Assembly (NCBI GenBank): GCA_022432975.1
Contig: CM039509.1
Location: 21,793,432-21,857,431 of the forward strand
Source: Begonia masoniana
Lineage: Eukaryota > Streptophyta > Magnoliopsida > Cucurbitales > Begoniaceae
Length of the DNA stretch: 64,000 nt
Direction: 5' to 3'
This document shows positions 1-11,913 of this stretch, in pieces. The first letter of the stretch is position 1, and each line of letters starts with the position of its first letter. The position numbers were made by a program, and so were the translations under genes. The notes beneath the pieces were generated by a model that saw nothing but the letters and a program-made list of their open reading frames with translations, was not told the origin of the DNA and searched no databases.

Positions 1-487
1 TTTTTTTCCAGAGAGCTCGGCTCCCCCCACTTCCTTTCTTCTTTCTTTTCTTTTCCTTCTTTCCCCTGCGTACACAATTCCCTTACCATATATATACACA
101 CTAAACCTTTCAATAATCATCAACATAAACTCACTCACAACCCATCGATTTCTCACTTGCCCATCACCCAAAATAAACGACTCAAAATACGTTTAAAAAC
201 ATAACCTAATTTCATAAAAACAAACTGCATGGATATGTTTAAAAACCGAACATTTTCCTAAAACCAAACATTTACAAAACAAGTTTTCCAAAACGTTTAA
301 AAACTTCAAAACATAAACCTATCAACTAGTCCAGATCCAAACTTCCTATAATGTTCTATCTGTTCAAATATTTTACTTAAACATTTTCTATCCAAAATAA
401 CCCAAAATACCTACATACGTCCCCACGGGTTATGAAACGCCTCGACTGCGCTAGCACACTCCCGCGTTCATTCTTCTTCAACTAGAC

Positions 488-1141
488 TCATGCTTCAGGA
501 GGAGGAATGTTGTCCTCACCTGTCTCGTAATCACCTACACCATACAGACACACTATGAGCTAAAGGGTCAGTAAGTTTCGTAAATGTAAATGCATTGCTG
601 TGCGTATGAGTTTCAGAAATCATGCAATATTTTCTAATCATTACGTCGCAGACAGAATGTCACCGAGTTCTCAGCCTATTAGATGGAGAGGACACATCCC
701 GCGGTCGGACTGCCCCCTTTACCTAACGGGGGGGGGGGGGGGGGGGGGGGTACACGCTCACATCCGTAACAGCCGTGTCTGAGCCCCACCTCGAGTAACC
801 AGATAACAGATTACATAATTTCATTTCGTTCATTCATTTCATTTTCTGAAACACGTGTGCAGAAATCCGTTTTCATGCTCTTTTAAAATACGTGATGCAT
901 GAACAGTTATAGACATAAATTAAACAAACATCATACATACAATCAAGACAATAAAAGCAATTAAAAGCATATCCTATAAAAGAATTAATCCTAACTACCA
1001 AACCTAAACATTTAAACAAACGATTCTCCAAAGATCCTCGACGCGACATCGACGTACGGTGTAGGCCTCTCGGCCAAGTAAGTCACGAGAACTTACCTTG
1101 TGCGCGCTGAACTTCGAGCTCCGTCCACGAGCGTCGTTTGT
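488..1141 (-). other. LTR mini-ORF, copy 1: exon-like blocks 1141-1097 and 534-488
   Basis: The minus strand has a 45-nt block (1141 to 1097) ending at a strong donor, AAG|GTAAGT. About 560 nt later an acceptor, TGTAG|GTGA, opens a block (534 to 488) ending in stop TGA. Joined, the frame stays open and the second block ends GEDNIPPPEA-stop. The acceptor before the first block reads CCTCAA instead of CCTCAG, so this copy probably cannot splice there. Matching blocks occur in other LTRs at 2935-3612, 13642-14373, 36740-37396, 42268-42907 and 54721-61360. Confidence 0.45.
728..750. repeat. poly(G)23 tract
   Basis: Twenty-three uninterrupted G bases inside the LTR. The corresponding place in a related LTR (60961-60967) has about seven G. 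It could form G-quadruplexes and is prone to length error in sequencing. Confidence 0.9.
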
Positions 1142-1175
1142 TTGAGGCAAAACACAACAATTAACATTATCACGA

Positions 1176-1180
1176 GATTC
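1176..1180. repeat. target-site duplication GATTC (partner 6276-6280)
   Basis: GATTC directly precedes the first Cassandra LTR and is repeated directly after the last one at 6276-6280. This five-base match defines 1181-6275 as one insertion event in the host LTR. Confidence 0.85.
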
Positions 1181-1557
1181 TGTAACGACCCCGTTTCCCA
1201 GCAAGATATTGTCCGCTCTGGGGATTGGGCCGCAGCCCAATATCCTCCCCTCACGGCTTTGTTTGGCGAGAACTTCCCGGAAGGTCACCCAACCTTGAAT
1301 CGATCTCGCCGAAGCACTTTTAACTTCGGAGTTCTTATGGGATCCGTTGCCAATTGTGCTCCAAAACGCGTCTTACTAACTTGGGAGGGATCTCTTACAT
1401 ATGTTTCATTTCCACATACTTCCCCAAGCGATGTGAGATTGTGACGACCCCCTTTTTACGACCTGTCACCTTCCGGTTCGCCGGTGCAGACGTACCGCCA
1501 TCTGGGTTCCGGTTCGTGCAACCATCGTACTCATACGTGCATATTTGGGTCATCACA
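1181..1557 (-). repeat. Cassandra LTR 1
   Basis: 377 bp, TG...CA ends on the minus strand. The 5S-like A box (ACTTCGGAGTT on the plus strand near 1321) is present. It is more diverged than LTRs 2-5, for example TTGAATCGATC where the others have TGGAATTGCTC. Confidence 0.85.
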
Positions 1558-2094
1558 ATCACCCCCCCTTGGGGGCCGAACGTCCTCGTTGGCCACTTTT
1601 CCGGTTGTGTGACGACCCCGACCCCACGTCGGTGCCGCCACGACCTGTGTCGTGCGTGCATACATACATATACGTACGTGTTACCCTTGACCGTTCTCGT
1701 TGCCGTATTAAAATTTTTCTTTCATTCATTTATCATTTCATTTCCTTTTCATTTGTTCGTTTACATTCGTCCATTTGATGGAGAACGGACTCGGGTATCA
1801 ATTCACATCTATCGACATTTTGGCTCTAACTTGAAACATACCCAATTAACTCGTCTAGGGTCGGGAATCATCAAAAAAAGGCTTTAACAAGATGGACCTA
1901 AAGTTCGTCGACGTTTTACATCATTAAGACGAGCTTAAAACCATTTTTCGAAAATAAACGTGGGCTCGGTTTTTGGGTCTTTAAAACCCTCTAAAATACT
2001 CGGGTATCGCTCGTAAAATACGTTTAAAAAGTGTCGTAAAAGGTCGGGTAAAAACGTGTTTTGAAAGTTGGGATTTTAAAAAAAATCAATTTTT

Positions 2095-2340
2095 GGGCAT
2101 GTGGGGCGCGCTGGGCGCCGCGCGCTGCGCGCGCGCCCCTGCGCTGCATGCCCGCGCCCTGCGCTGCGCGCCTCTGCGCGCGCGCTGTGCGCCTCCCGTG
2201 CGCCCGGCCGCGATCGGTCGCGCTTCGGGCCCGTTCGATCGGGCCGTCTCGGGCCATTTTCACCCAAAACCTTCCCGGCCGCGACCGATCGTGCCCCGAG
2301 CCCAATCGGTCGGGCCGGCTCGGGTTTTTCTCGCCCAAAA
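2095..2340. repeat. GC-rich palindromic module in LTR
   Basis: Very GC-rich stretch dominated by GCGC alternation, followed by CGATCGGTCGCG and CGTTCGATCGGGCC type palindromes. Equivalent but unalignable GC-rich modules sit at the same relative place in the other long LTRs. ORFs called here are compositional artefacts. Confidence 0.7.
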
Positions 2341-2934
2341 ACACCTAAAAACGCCCTTTTTGACGTTTTTTGACTTTTCTCTATATTTCCTCACATTTTC
2401 CCAAGCCAATCACCTCCAAATCACTTAAAATTTTACCCACACGTTCCCGACACCCTCGACTCTACCTCCCGTAAAAATCTTTAAAAACCGACTTAAAACG
2501 GAGCGTAAAAACGTATCTGAAAGCGTACCTAAAATTCACGAAAACAAACCGCGTGGTTCGTTCTAAAAATCGAACGTTCCACCTAAAATCATCCAAATCA
2601 AACACCAATATTCAATTCTAACTTAAATCTTCAAACTACCTTCAAAACATCAAAACTCACCCAATCCACAACTTTCATTTCTATTTCACCAAAAATCCAT
2701 TTAAAGCACCAAAACATTATATTCCGTCAATGTTTACTATATGTGGCGGAAACTAATCAAAATATCAATTTATAACCTATCCAGATACCAAGCATCCTAT
2801 CAAGAGTTCTATACAACATTAAAACATCCCTCCCCATAAACCATAGCAACCCAAAATCCCAAAATACATAACCTATGCTCCGTACGGGTTGTGATCGCAT
2901 CGACTACGCCAACCGCCCTCACGAACATCCTTCA

Positions 2935-3612
2935 TCAAGCTGTAGGCTCGTCTTGTGGAGGGACATCGTCCTCACCTTGCTCGTAATCACCTACACCATA
3001 AAGACACCTATGAGATAAAAATCTCAGCAAGTTCTACGTAAATGCATATGCATGGTCATGCGTGCAATGAAAACCGTCCATGTCATTTCATTTTTCAGTA
3101 CGTGTCAGTCTATGGTTAACGAGCCCTAAATGTCGTCAGATGGATGGGGCACATCAAGCGGATAGATAGCCCGCACCATCTGAAAGGAGGAAGACCCGCT
3201 CACCATGGAACGCTAGGTCTGAACCTCACCCGAATAACCTCATGCTATAGTGGTTCCCATAATACTTTACTTGCCTTTACATGCTTTTCCTTTTTCATAA
3301 AATTCGATGCGAAATTCATTTTCATGACATTTTTAAAATCTGTGATGCATGAGCAGTTCAATGAGCAGTAAAAACATACAAGACGAGCATACCATCAAAA
3401 CTCTACAATTACCATCAAAACTCTATAACTAATAACCTATAGAAAACTGAACCTATCTACCCCGGCCAAAACAAAGCAATTAAACAAACAAAGCTCCAAC
3501 AATCCTCAACAACAAATTCCGACATACGGTGTAGGCCAATCGGCCACAGTAAGTCACGAGAACTTACCTGTCGTCCGTAGAGAGCCGAGCTCCGTCCACG
3601 AGCTTTGGTCAC
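2935..3612 (-). other. LTR mini-ORF, copy 2: exon-like blocks 3612-3568 and 2990-2935
   Basis: Acceptor TTTCTAG|GTGAC at 3613, a 45-nt block, donor GACAG|GTAAGT at 3568/3567, then acceptor TGTAG|GTGA at 2991 and a terminal block to TGA at 2935. The joined frame is open. It contains SSWTEL in the first block and GEDDVPP in the second, with a slightly longer C-terminus than other copies. A further donor-like TCTAG|GTGAG at 3985/3984 could end an upstream exon. No ATG was established. Confidence 0.5.
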
Positions 3613-4562
3613 CTAGAAAGTTTTACAATGTCCTTTATCAAAACCGAGCATAAACTATGAAATTTCGCAAACCAACGGAATTCCTAACTAAAGGAAATTT
3701 CTTAAAACTCTATTAAACCTCTCTCGGACATTTCATCGAGCAATTTATGCTCACCTATTCTAGAACTCCATTAATGGAGATTTCCTTAAGCTCCAATTCC
3801 GGTTTTTCAAACAAAACGCTCACATCTTCCATTATTTTGCCCCATAACACTAAACAATCATCAATACGGCAATATTTAGCATTTCCTAACATAACCCGGT
3901 TATTTTCGACGAAATCCAACAAAACCCTAACGGTTTAACATCCTAGAAATCCAGATCTAAAGCCATAAAACCATAGAAACTCACCTAGAACCACGAAGGG
4001 AAGAGAAAACGTGAAGAACCGAGTCGATCAGAGAAGAGACGGTGAAAGAATGGTGGAGAATCGCCGTTGGAGGAAGAAATCGCCGTTGGAGGAGAGGATT
4101 TGGGGAAAAATACGTGAAGTGTTGTAGTTATGAGGGTTAATGTGATTTTTATGCATTTGACTTGTCAAATGACAAGTTTGCCCCTCCATTTGATTTTCCA
4201 CATATCTCATTATTTGTCTCTTGGTTCGGTTTCTCCAAGACTTCCTTATTTGTCCAATAATTCTTATTCATTCCTAGGGCTCTAATAAAACTCTCCGTTC
4301 GTCAAACGGATTTATCTTGCTATTTCTACGAACTAAATCGCTATAGGGTCAAAACCGGAAATTCGGGCATAACTCTTTCGATTTAGATTTCTAAATCACC
4401 ATATTTCTCCCAAAATTCATATAAATTACTAGGGTTCCATTAAAAGTCTCGATTCGCAAAACGGACATATTTTGATTATTCACAAGAATGCCATTTTGTG
4501 TACAAATATGGAAGACCCGAGAAACCGGGTGTTACAGGTTGGGTATAGGCTTTGATACCATT

Positions 4563-4939
4563 TGTAACGACCCCTTATCCCAGCAAGATATTGTCCGCTC
4601 TGGGGATTGAGCCGTAGCCCAATATCCTCCCCTCACGGCTTTGTTTGGCGAGAACTTCAAGGAAGGTCACCCAACCTGGAATTGCTCTCGCCGAAGCACT
4701 TTTAACTTCGGAGTTCTTATGGGATCCGTTGCCAATTGTGCTCCAAAACGCGTCTTCCAATATTGGGAGGGATCTCTTACATATGTTTCATTTCCACATA
4801 CTTCCCCAAGCGATGTGAGATTGTGACGACCCCATTTTTACGACCTGTCACCTTCCGGTTCGCCCGTGCGGACATACCGCCATCCGGGTTCCGGTTCGTG
4901 CAGCCATCGTACACACACTTGCACATTCGGGTCATCACA
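4563..4939 (-). repeat. Cassandra LTR 2
   Basis: 377 bp with TG...CA ends and the 5S-like block in antisense. It is followed by an internal region (4940-5005) holding the polypurine and primer-binding sequences. Nearly identical to LTR 4 at 5451-5827. Confidence 0.9.
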
Positions 4940-5005
4940 ATCACCCACCCTCGGGGGCCACGTCCTCGTTGGCCACATTTCGTTAGGTAAGGCTTTGATA
5001 CCATT

Positions 5006-5380
5006 TGTAACGACCCATTTTCCCAGCAAGATATTGTCCGCTCTGGGGATTGAGCCGTAGCCCAATATCCTCCCCTCACGGCTTTGTTTGGCGAGAACTT
5101 CAAGGAAGGTCACCCAACCTGGAATTGCTCTCGCCGAAGCACTTTTAACTTCGGAGTTCTTATGGGATCCGTTGCCAATTGTGCTCCAAAACGCGTCTTC
5201 CATATTGGGAGGGATCTCTTACATATGTTTCATTTCCACATACTTCCCCAAGCGATGTGAGATTGTGACGACCCCTTTTTACGACCTGTCACCTTCCGGT
5301 TCGCCCGTGCGGACGTACCGCCATCCGGGTTCCGGTTCGTGCAGCCATCGTACACACACTTGCACATTCGGGTCATCACA
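5006..5380 (-). repeat. Cassandra LTR 3
   Basis: 375 bp, same ends and 5S-like block. Differs from LTR 2 by small indels such as TTCCATATTGG against TTCCAATATTGG. Internal region 5381-5450 follows. Confidence 0.9.
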
Positions 5381-5450
5381 ATCACCCACCCTCGGGGGCC
5401 CAACGTCCTCGTTGGCCACATTTCCGGTTAGTTACAGGCTTGATACCATT

Positions 5451-5827
5451 TGTAACGACCCATTTTCCCAGCAAGATATTGTCCGCTCTGGGGATTGAGC
5501 CGTAGCCCAATATCCTCCCCTCACGGCTTTGTTTGGCGAGAACTTCAAGGAAGGTCACCCAACCTGGAATTGCTCTCGCCGAAGCACTTTTAACTTCGGA
5601 GTTCTTATGGGATCCGTTGCCAATTGTGCTCCAAAACGCGTCTTCCAATATTGGGAGGGATCTCTTACATATGTTTCATTTCCACATACTTCCCCAAGCG
5701 ATGTGAGATTGTGACGACCCCATTTTTACGACCTGTCACCTTCCGGTTCGCCCGTGCGGACATACCGCCATCCGGGTTCCGGTTCGTGCAGCCATCGTAC
5801 ACACACTTGCACATTCGGGTCATCACA
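5451..5827 (-). repeat. Cassandra LTR 4
   Basis: 377 bp. Shares the CATTTTTACG and ACATACCGCC variants with LTR 2, which suggests the array grew by unequal exchange or from a repeated dimer. Internal region 5828-5898 follows. Confidence 0.9.
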
Positions 5828-5898
5828 ATCACCCACCCTCGGGGGCCCAACGTCCTCGTTGGCCACATTTCCGGTTAGGTACAGGCTTTGATACCATT

Positions 5899-6275
5899 TG
5901 TAACGACCCATTTTCCCAGCAAGATATTGTCCGCTCTGGGGATTGGGCCGTAGCCCAATATCCTCCCCCCACGGCTTTGTTTGGCGAGAACTTCCCGGAA
6001 GGTCACCCAACCTGGAATTGCTCTCGCCGAAGCACTTTTAACTTCGGAGTTCTTATGGGATCCGTTGCCAATTGTGCTCCAAAACGCGTCTTCCTATATT
6101 GGGAGGGATCTCTTACATATGTTTCATTTTCACATACTTCCCCAAGCGATGTGAGATTGTGACGACCCCTTTTTTACGACCTGTCACCTTCCGGTTCGCC
6201 CGTGCGGACGTACCGCCATCCGGGTTCCGGTTCGTGCAGCCATCGTACACACACTTGAACATTCGGGTCATCACA
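5899..6275 (-). repeat. Cassandra LTR 5
   Basis: 377 bp outer LTR, directly followed by the GATTC target duplication. It carries the CTTCCCGGAAGG variant shared with LTR 1 but not with LTRs 2-4 (CTTCAAGGAAGG). The two outer LTRs therefore look like the original pair and the inner ones like a later amplified set. Confidence 0.9.
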
Positions 6276-7145
6276 GATTCAACCGTTAAATGTCATAATT
6301 TAACAAAACCTTAACTAAGTAAATTCTCCTAAAATTCTAACTTAGCTCAATGATACCGAGCAACTAACGCTCGATACCTCGAAATTACCATTAACGAGTT
6401 TTTCCCAAAACTCAAAAATTTGTCAAATCTCTAACATTCGTCCTAAATCGATTAACTTCGTCCAATAACGCTTAATACGTTCATTATATTCACAACTACG
6501 ACGAACCTATCAATTTCAAACCCTAAATCACGTTTTTCATAAAACCCTAACGAAACCCTAAACGTATAACTCAACGAAAACCTAAAACTAAAGCCTGAAA
6601 ATTGTAGATTCATACCTAGGGTTGCAAGAGGAGAGGAAATCGCGAAGAACGGAGGGCGTGAGAAATCGCCGGAGGAAGAAAAGTCGCCGCGGGTGGGGAA
6701 AACAAAACAGAGAGAAATCGTGAAGGAGGGAGAAGAGAAAAGAAGGTATTTGTAATCTAATAAAATTTGACTTTGTAAATTACTATTTCGCCCTTCCTTT
6801 GATTTTCTATTTGTTTCGCCACTTGATTCGTTAATTGTCTAACGATTCGGTTTCTCCAAATTTCCTCATTTCACCAATAACCTCAACTTATTATCAGGGT
6901 TCTATTAAAACTGTCCGTTTGCAATTCGGACTCCTTTTACTATTTTTACTAAAGTATCATTTATATATTATGATAAACATAATTCGCGTTAAATTCCTAA
7001 AATTCCTGAAATTTTCTTAAAATCCTTATAACTCATTAGGATCATAATAACGCTTTCTTTTCGCAAAATGGACTTGATTTGACACAATTACAAAAATATC
7101 ATTATATTATTTGTTTACAAAATCTCGTAAATCCGGGTGTTACAC

Positions 7146-9331
7146 GTAGACCCTAAGCATATCCTCAAGAATTTGATTCGTTCGCTCTGTCTGACCATCG
7201 GTCTGAGGATGAAATGTCGTGCTAAAGTTCAATTGAGTTCCCATGGCTTTGTGCAGACTCTTCCAAAATTTCGAAGTAAACCTCGGATTTCGTTATGAAA
7301 CTATGGAAACAGGCACCCCGTGCAGTCTAACAATCTCCTTTCGTTATAAAATGTCATGCTAATGTTGTTTGAACTGGAAGAAAGTGGGCCAATTTCGTCA
7401 AACGGTCCACTATCACCCATATGCTATCATGCCCCTTCGTTATGCTTGGGAGTCCAACAATAAAATCCATTGAAATCTGCTCCCATTTCCACTCCAGGAT
7501 CGACAGGGGTTGTAAAGTTCCTGCTGGCCTCTAATGTTCCGGCTTAACCTGCTGACAAACCAGACAGGTTTCTACATACCTGGCCACCTCTCTCTTCATG
7601 TTAGGCCACTAGAAATGCTGCTTTAGATCTCGATACATCTTTGTGCTTCCTGGATGCACCGAATAGGCAGAAGAGTGTGCCTCAGCCAAGATTTCTTTCT
7701 TCAACTCCTCATTATCAGGCACGTACCACCTATGCCTGAATTTCAAAATACCATCAACCGACAAGTTGAAATCGGACGAGTTCTCGGATGTCATGCTCAA
7801 ACGATGCTTCTCACACTCCAAGTCTTCCCGTTGGGCTTCATGTAATTTGTCAAGTATCGACGGCCTAAGAGAAATGTTGGTAAGCATAGTGGACAACTTA
7901 GCCACAATCTCTACATCAAACTTCTCAATCTCAGACTTCAACATCGCCGACATCGCTGCAAGTGAAGGCTGGCTCCCAGTAGGCAATCTGCTCAAGGCAT
8001 CTGTGACCTTGTTTGCTTTCCCTGGGTGGTATTTGATTTCAAAGTCATAATCTTTAACGAACTCCAACAACCTTCTTTGCCACATATTTAGTTCTTTCTG
8101 TGTAAACAGATATTTTAAACTCCTGTGATCTGAGAACACTTCACATTGCCGCCCATACAGGTAGTGTCTCTAGATTTTCAACGCAAAGACAACTGCTGCT
8201 AATTTCAAGTCATGCGTCGAGTAATTCTGCTCGTACGGCTTTAATTGCCGAGAAGCATACGCAATAACCCTTCCCTCCTGCATAAGCACACATCCAAGTC
8301 CAACTTTAGACGCATCACAATATATGCTGAACTTGTCGCCTTCGACAGACAGTATCAAAACTGGAGCCGTGGTCAATTTCTGCTTAAGCTCCTCAAAGCT
8401 CTTTTCACATACAGAAGACCATATAAATTTTTCATTCTTTCTTGTCAGTCGAGATAGGGGAACTGCGATCTTTGAAAATCCCTCGATAAACTTATGATAA
8501 TTCCCGGCCAATCTGAAAAATCCGTGTATCTCCCGCACATTCTTAGGCTGCGGCCAATCTTTTACAACTTGGATCTTACTCGGGTCTACGAAAATCCCCT
8601 CTTGAGATATAACGTGGCCGAGGAAGTTTATTTGATCCAGCCAAAACTTATATTTGGAGAACTTCAGGTAAAGCTGGTGTTTCTCCAAATTTCTCAAGAC
8701 AATCCGTAAATGCTCTTCGTGCTGCTCCTTCGCCTTAGAATAGACCAAGATGTCGTCAATAAACACAACAACAAACTTGTCTAAATATTCCTTGAAGACA
8801 CGGTTCATTAAATCCATAAATGTCGCGGGGGCATTCGTAAGTCCAAAAGATATCACAATGAATTCATAATGCCCATACCTTATTTGAAAGGCCATCTTTT
8901 GAATATCCTCCCTCCTGACCTTCAACTGATAATAACCCGAGCGTAGGTCGATCCTTGAAAACACTCGGCCACCTTGCAGCTGGTCAAACAAATCATCTAT
9001 TCTGGGCAACGGGTACTTGTTCTTCACTGTCAATTTATTCAACTCTCGATAGTTGATGCACATCCTGAGAGTTCCGTCCTTTTTCTTAACAAACAGCACT
9101 GGCGCACCCCACGGAGAAAAGCTAGGTCGGATGAATCCCTTATCCAACAATTCTTCTAGCTGAGACTTCAATTCCTTCAATTCAGCTGGCGCCAATCTGT
9201 ACGGATTCTTAGATACAGGTTCTGAACCTGGATATACATCAACTACGAACTCTATCTCCCGGTCTGGTGGTAATCCGGGAAGATCATCGCAAAAAATCTC
9301 CGCGAACTCCCTGACAATCGAGATGTCACCT
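7146..9331 (-). pseudogene. gypsy pol: RT, RNaseH, partial integrase
   Basis: Encoded the replication enzymes of a Ty3/gypsy retrotransposon. The longest open piece (9195-8170, 341 aa) holds RT with [13 protein letters not shown], the catalytic FIDD box ([12 protein letters not shown]) and the start of RNaseH ([14 protein letters not shown]). In the same frame, 8139-7609 holds the rest of RNaseH ([16 protein letters not shown], then a DALSR motif) and the HHCC-side region of integrase up to YRDLKQHF. From 7608 to 7146 only decayed integrase core is readable (TDGQSE-like, near 7190). The frame differs from upstream gag-protease; the shift is near 9331. The strand of the RT frame and the domain order are certain; exact ends are not. 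Confidence 0.85.
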
Positions 9332-10673
9332 GCGTTACCCCATTATGCAATTGAGTGTCGACCACAGTGACCATATAAACTGAGCATTCGCCTCTAAACT
9401 GCTCTCTAACCCTCATCAAGTAGGAGGTTGGCAATCCACTCAATCTATTCATTGCCTGGTAAGCAAATTCTTCTTTACCCGGGGGTCGAAAAGTCACCAA
9501 CCCGGATCGGCAGTCGATGGTGGCGAAATGGCGAGATAGCTAATCCATTCCCAAAATAAGTTCATACTGCTCTATGCCCATAACTATCAGCTGGGCATAA
9601 AGGGTGTTGTTCCCTACAGAGACGACATTCCCCTAAAAGATGTGATCTGATTGCATAAACTCCCCTGAAGGCAGCATCACTCCATACTCATACTCTGCTA
9701 ACTCAGACACTATCTTCAGTCTAGCTACGCATGCAGTGGAAATAAACGAGTGCGTAGCACCCGTGTCTATTAATGAAAACACGGCTACTCTCGTGACCAA
9801 AATAGTACCTGCTATAACTGAGGGCTGAGCCTCGTCGTCAACATCGTCGGGCTCAATAAACAAAAATATTATCGGGGCCACTCTTCTTTGATCGGTAGCC
9901 GCCCTTGGACAGTTCTGAGCAAAATGGCCTAACTCTCCACATCTGTAACAACTGTTCGTGCCCAATCGACAAGAACCGTAGTGTTCCTTCTAGCATTTAA
10001 GACAAATAGGCTTTTGAGTAGCCCCCTGTACTTGGTTCCCCTTTCCCTGGTCGCCTTTACCATCATAGGGCCTCTTTGCACCCCTCTGTTGTTGTTTTGG
10101 CTGTCCCCTCGGTTGCCAGCCCTTGTTCTAAGGCCGTGGCTGTATCTCCCAAAAGAACCCTCTAGCTGGCTCCCTCGGTTTGTCAAAAGTCTGTTCGGCG
10201 GCCTCAATGTCTAGCGCTCTCACTACAATCTCAGTATAGGGCACATTCCGCTCCCCTGATATAATGACACTTTTTATGATCCTCTGACTTAGCCCTTGCA
10301 TAAACCGACGCACCTTGTCCTCATCAACACTAACCTGGCGTGGTGCGAACCGGGATAGAGCCTCAAACCTTCTCACGTATTCGGCAACTGAGCCAGCTTG
10401 TCTCAATTCCATGAACTCTATCATCTTTGCCTCCCGCACCGTATGGCTAAAATATTTGTCATAAAATATGGCTTTGAACCGCTCCCAGCTCATCACGGTT
10501 ACATCTGTGGTTGCCTTGATCGTATCCCACCAGAAACGGACATCTAGTGCAAAGTGATAGGCAACAAACGCGACTTTCTCCCCATCCTCTATGTTCGCGT
10601 ATGCCAGCATATCCTCCATAGTTCGAATCCACTCCTCAGCTAAAGAGGGATCCGACGATTGTCCGTTGAACAC
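9332..10673 (-). pseudogene. gypsy gag and protease, N-terminus missing
   Basis: Encoded the capsid/nucleocapsid polyprotein and aspartic protease. The gag core (RFWWDTIKATTDV, then a YVRRFEALSRFAP motif) is open from 10673 to 10128. The CCHC knuckle CYRCGELGHFAQNC and the protease site [12 protein letters not shown] lie at about 9965-9633 in the same frame. Two in-frame TAG codons interrupt it, at about 10127 and at 9990-9992. The second is in the Gln codon just before the knuckle, the same codon that is TAG in the gag at 45852-45854. PR extends towards 9332, where the frame shifts. Confidence 0.8.
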
Positions 10674-11160
10674 TGGGGGTTATGACACAAGATCCCTTAG
10701 AAAATGGTCTGTGTACAACCCATAAAATGTGTAAAATGAGTGCTCGGTCTGTGGTTTGTACTATGGCCGATTATGAAGCAAGAAAATGAGTAATAATGTA
10801 AGATGATGAAGTGATGTTGTGTGCAATGGTGAGTGGCCGAGAATGAGTAGTAGAATGAGAATGAAGATGCAATGTAACAAGAGAAAATAGAAGTGTGAAA
10901 TGTGTGTGGAAAAAGTGAAGAAGTGGAGATGAAGATGAAAGAATAAAAATGTAAGAAAATGAAGGTGATTTGTGTGAAAGTGTATGGCCGAAATTAAGAG
11001 TGATTTGTGTGTGAGATGTGATGACAATAAAATAAAGGAAATACCCTTGGCGGACTCGTACGATCTTACAGTTTAAGCTCTCGAGTGAACGATTTTCCCG
11101 TAGGAAAAACAACCACCGTAGGCTGGGATTTTCGTCCTCAATTCCAAATCCCAATGGAGA
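10674..11160. other. unrecognised sequence between gypsy and organelle-like DNA
   Basis: Joins the truncated gag at about 10673 to the organelle-like block. The plus strand is purine-rich with many short GAAGATGA-like runs. A minus-strand ORF here is low-complexity His/Leu/Ser-rich and is not credible. I recognise no family. Confidence 0.4.
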
Positions 11161-11913
11161 AGGCGAGGGAATGAATAAGAGCTATCCTAGCAACCCAAGC
11201 TAGGTTAGCAATGTAGGAGGTAACCTACATCTATTAGATCTTCACATCATTTGCAGAAAGTGATCTTGACAAGCTTAGTGGAAATCTTGATTATTTAGTT
11301 TAGGATGGAGCTTGAATACCAATCCGTGAATGTATTTTCAGGTTTATCTCTTTGGTCACTAAGCTATAAAAAGAGGGGATCTATACGTGGTTTCTAACTC
11401 AGATGAAGCAGTTCCCAAGGGAAATCGGACGCTTAGAAGCAGGGCTATTGACAGATAAGAGTCTTCTGAAATGATGCCCATTTTGAAGTCACCGAGGGAG
11501 GAGCAAGTTTTAGCTGTTTGAGTATCTCCAGGCCTCGGCTTAAGAGCATATTACGTTCACTACAAAATAGGACTTCCCCTTTCTTTGCTGAATAAACGTC
11601 AGTCTCACCGCTTGAATGAAAATTGGCTGAACTTTACGCTGGAGTTCTCTCAAAGAAAGACCTTCTTATTTGTTTGTTTACCAGGCATCATTCTAAAAGC
11701 TTTCTAGCCTTTCTATTGATCATATTTTCCTCTTATGGGAAGCATGCTTCAACCACATCCTTTTACCTTTACTCATCCAGTCAAGTAGAAAGATGGTCGA
11801 CTCTTATAGATGTAGCAGTTGTTCTTTTGTTTTACAGTCCAAATAGTTTATTTATCTTTCAAAATCCCGAGGTAGCAAGTAGGAGTCCCAATGCTTTCAT
11901 CTTAGGGTAGAAA

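Larger units (their letters stand above)
1608..4536 (-). repeat. solo gypsy LTR inserted in Cassandra internal region
   Basis: On the minus strand it runs from TGTAACACCCGG at 4536 to GGGGTCGTCACA at 1608 (2929 bp). GGTTG occurs immediately on both sides (1603-1607 and 4537-4541), a clean 5-bp target duplication. No internal domain remains, as expected after LTR-LTR recombination. It contains a GC-rich module near its 3' end and the mini reading frame at 2935-3612. Confidence 0.85.
1181..6275 (-). mobile_element. Cassandra TRIM array, five LTRs, with nested solo LTR
   Basis: Five LTRs of 375-377 bp lie head to tail on the minus strand, separated by internal regions of only about 65-75 bp. 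Each internal region carries a primer-binding site complementary to initiator tRNA-Met (read here as GATACCAT next to the LTR) and a short G-rich polypurine tract. Each LTR begins TGTGATGACCC, ends GGTCGTTACA and contains a 5S rRNA-like block, the hallmark of Cassandra terminal-repeat retrotransposons in miniature. There is no coding capacity. The first internal region is split by a solo gypsy LTR at 1608-4536. One GATTC duplication flanks the whole array. Confidence 0.85.
1..7145 (-). repeat. Ty3/gypsy LTR, left end outside window, interrupted
   Basis: Read on the minus strand, an LTR begins at 7145 with TGTAACACCCGG and runs down to the window edge. Bases 1181-6275 are a later Cassandra insertion, so about 2.05 kb of this LTR is visible (1-1180 and 6276-7144). 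It lies directly against integrase-coding sequence at 7146 with no polypurine tract or integrase C-terminus between. It is therefore more likely an LTR inserted into that integrase than the element's own 3' LTR; the other end and any target duplication lie outside the window. It shares splice-like blocks and the mini reading frame described at 488-1141 with other LTRs here. Confidence 0.75.
7146..10673 (-). mobile_element. degenerate Tekay/Del-like Ty3/gypsy element, truncated both ends
   Basis: Minus-strand order is gag, CCHC knuckle, protease, RT, RNaseH, integrase: the gypsy order. The gag N-terminus and leader are missing at 10673, and the integrase is cut by an LTR at 7145. Reading frames are broken by stops and at least one frameshift near 9331. 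Confidence 0.85.

Noticed and set aside
2024..2428. Arg/Ala-rich ORFs on both strands
   Set aside because: They coincide with the GC-rich palindromic LTR module; composition alone keeps all frames open.
4838..5648. Repeated 60-136 aa ORFs on both strands in the Cassandra array
   Set aside because: They are the same LTR read in different frames; the LTR is non-coding and 5S-derived, and the frames are not kept between outer and inner LTRs.
4563..6275. CRISPR-like regular repeats
   Set aside because: Repeats are 375-377 bp LTRs with 70-bp internals, a retrotransposon array in a plant genome.
10761..11154. His/Leu/Ser-rich minus-strand ORFs
   Set aside because: Low-complexity translation of purine-rich repeats, with overlapping frames and no known motif.
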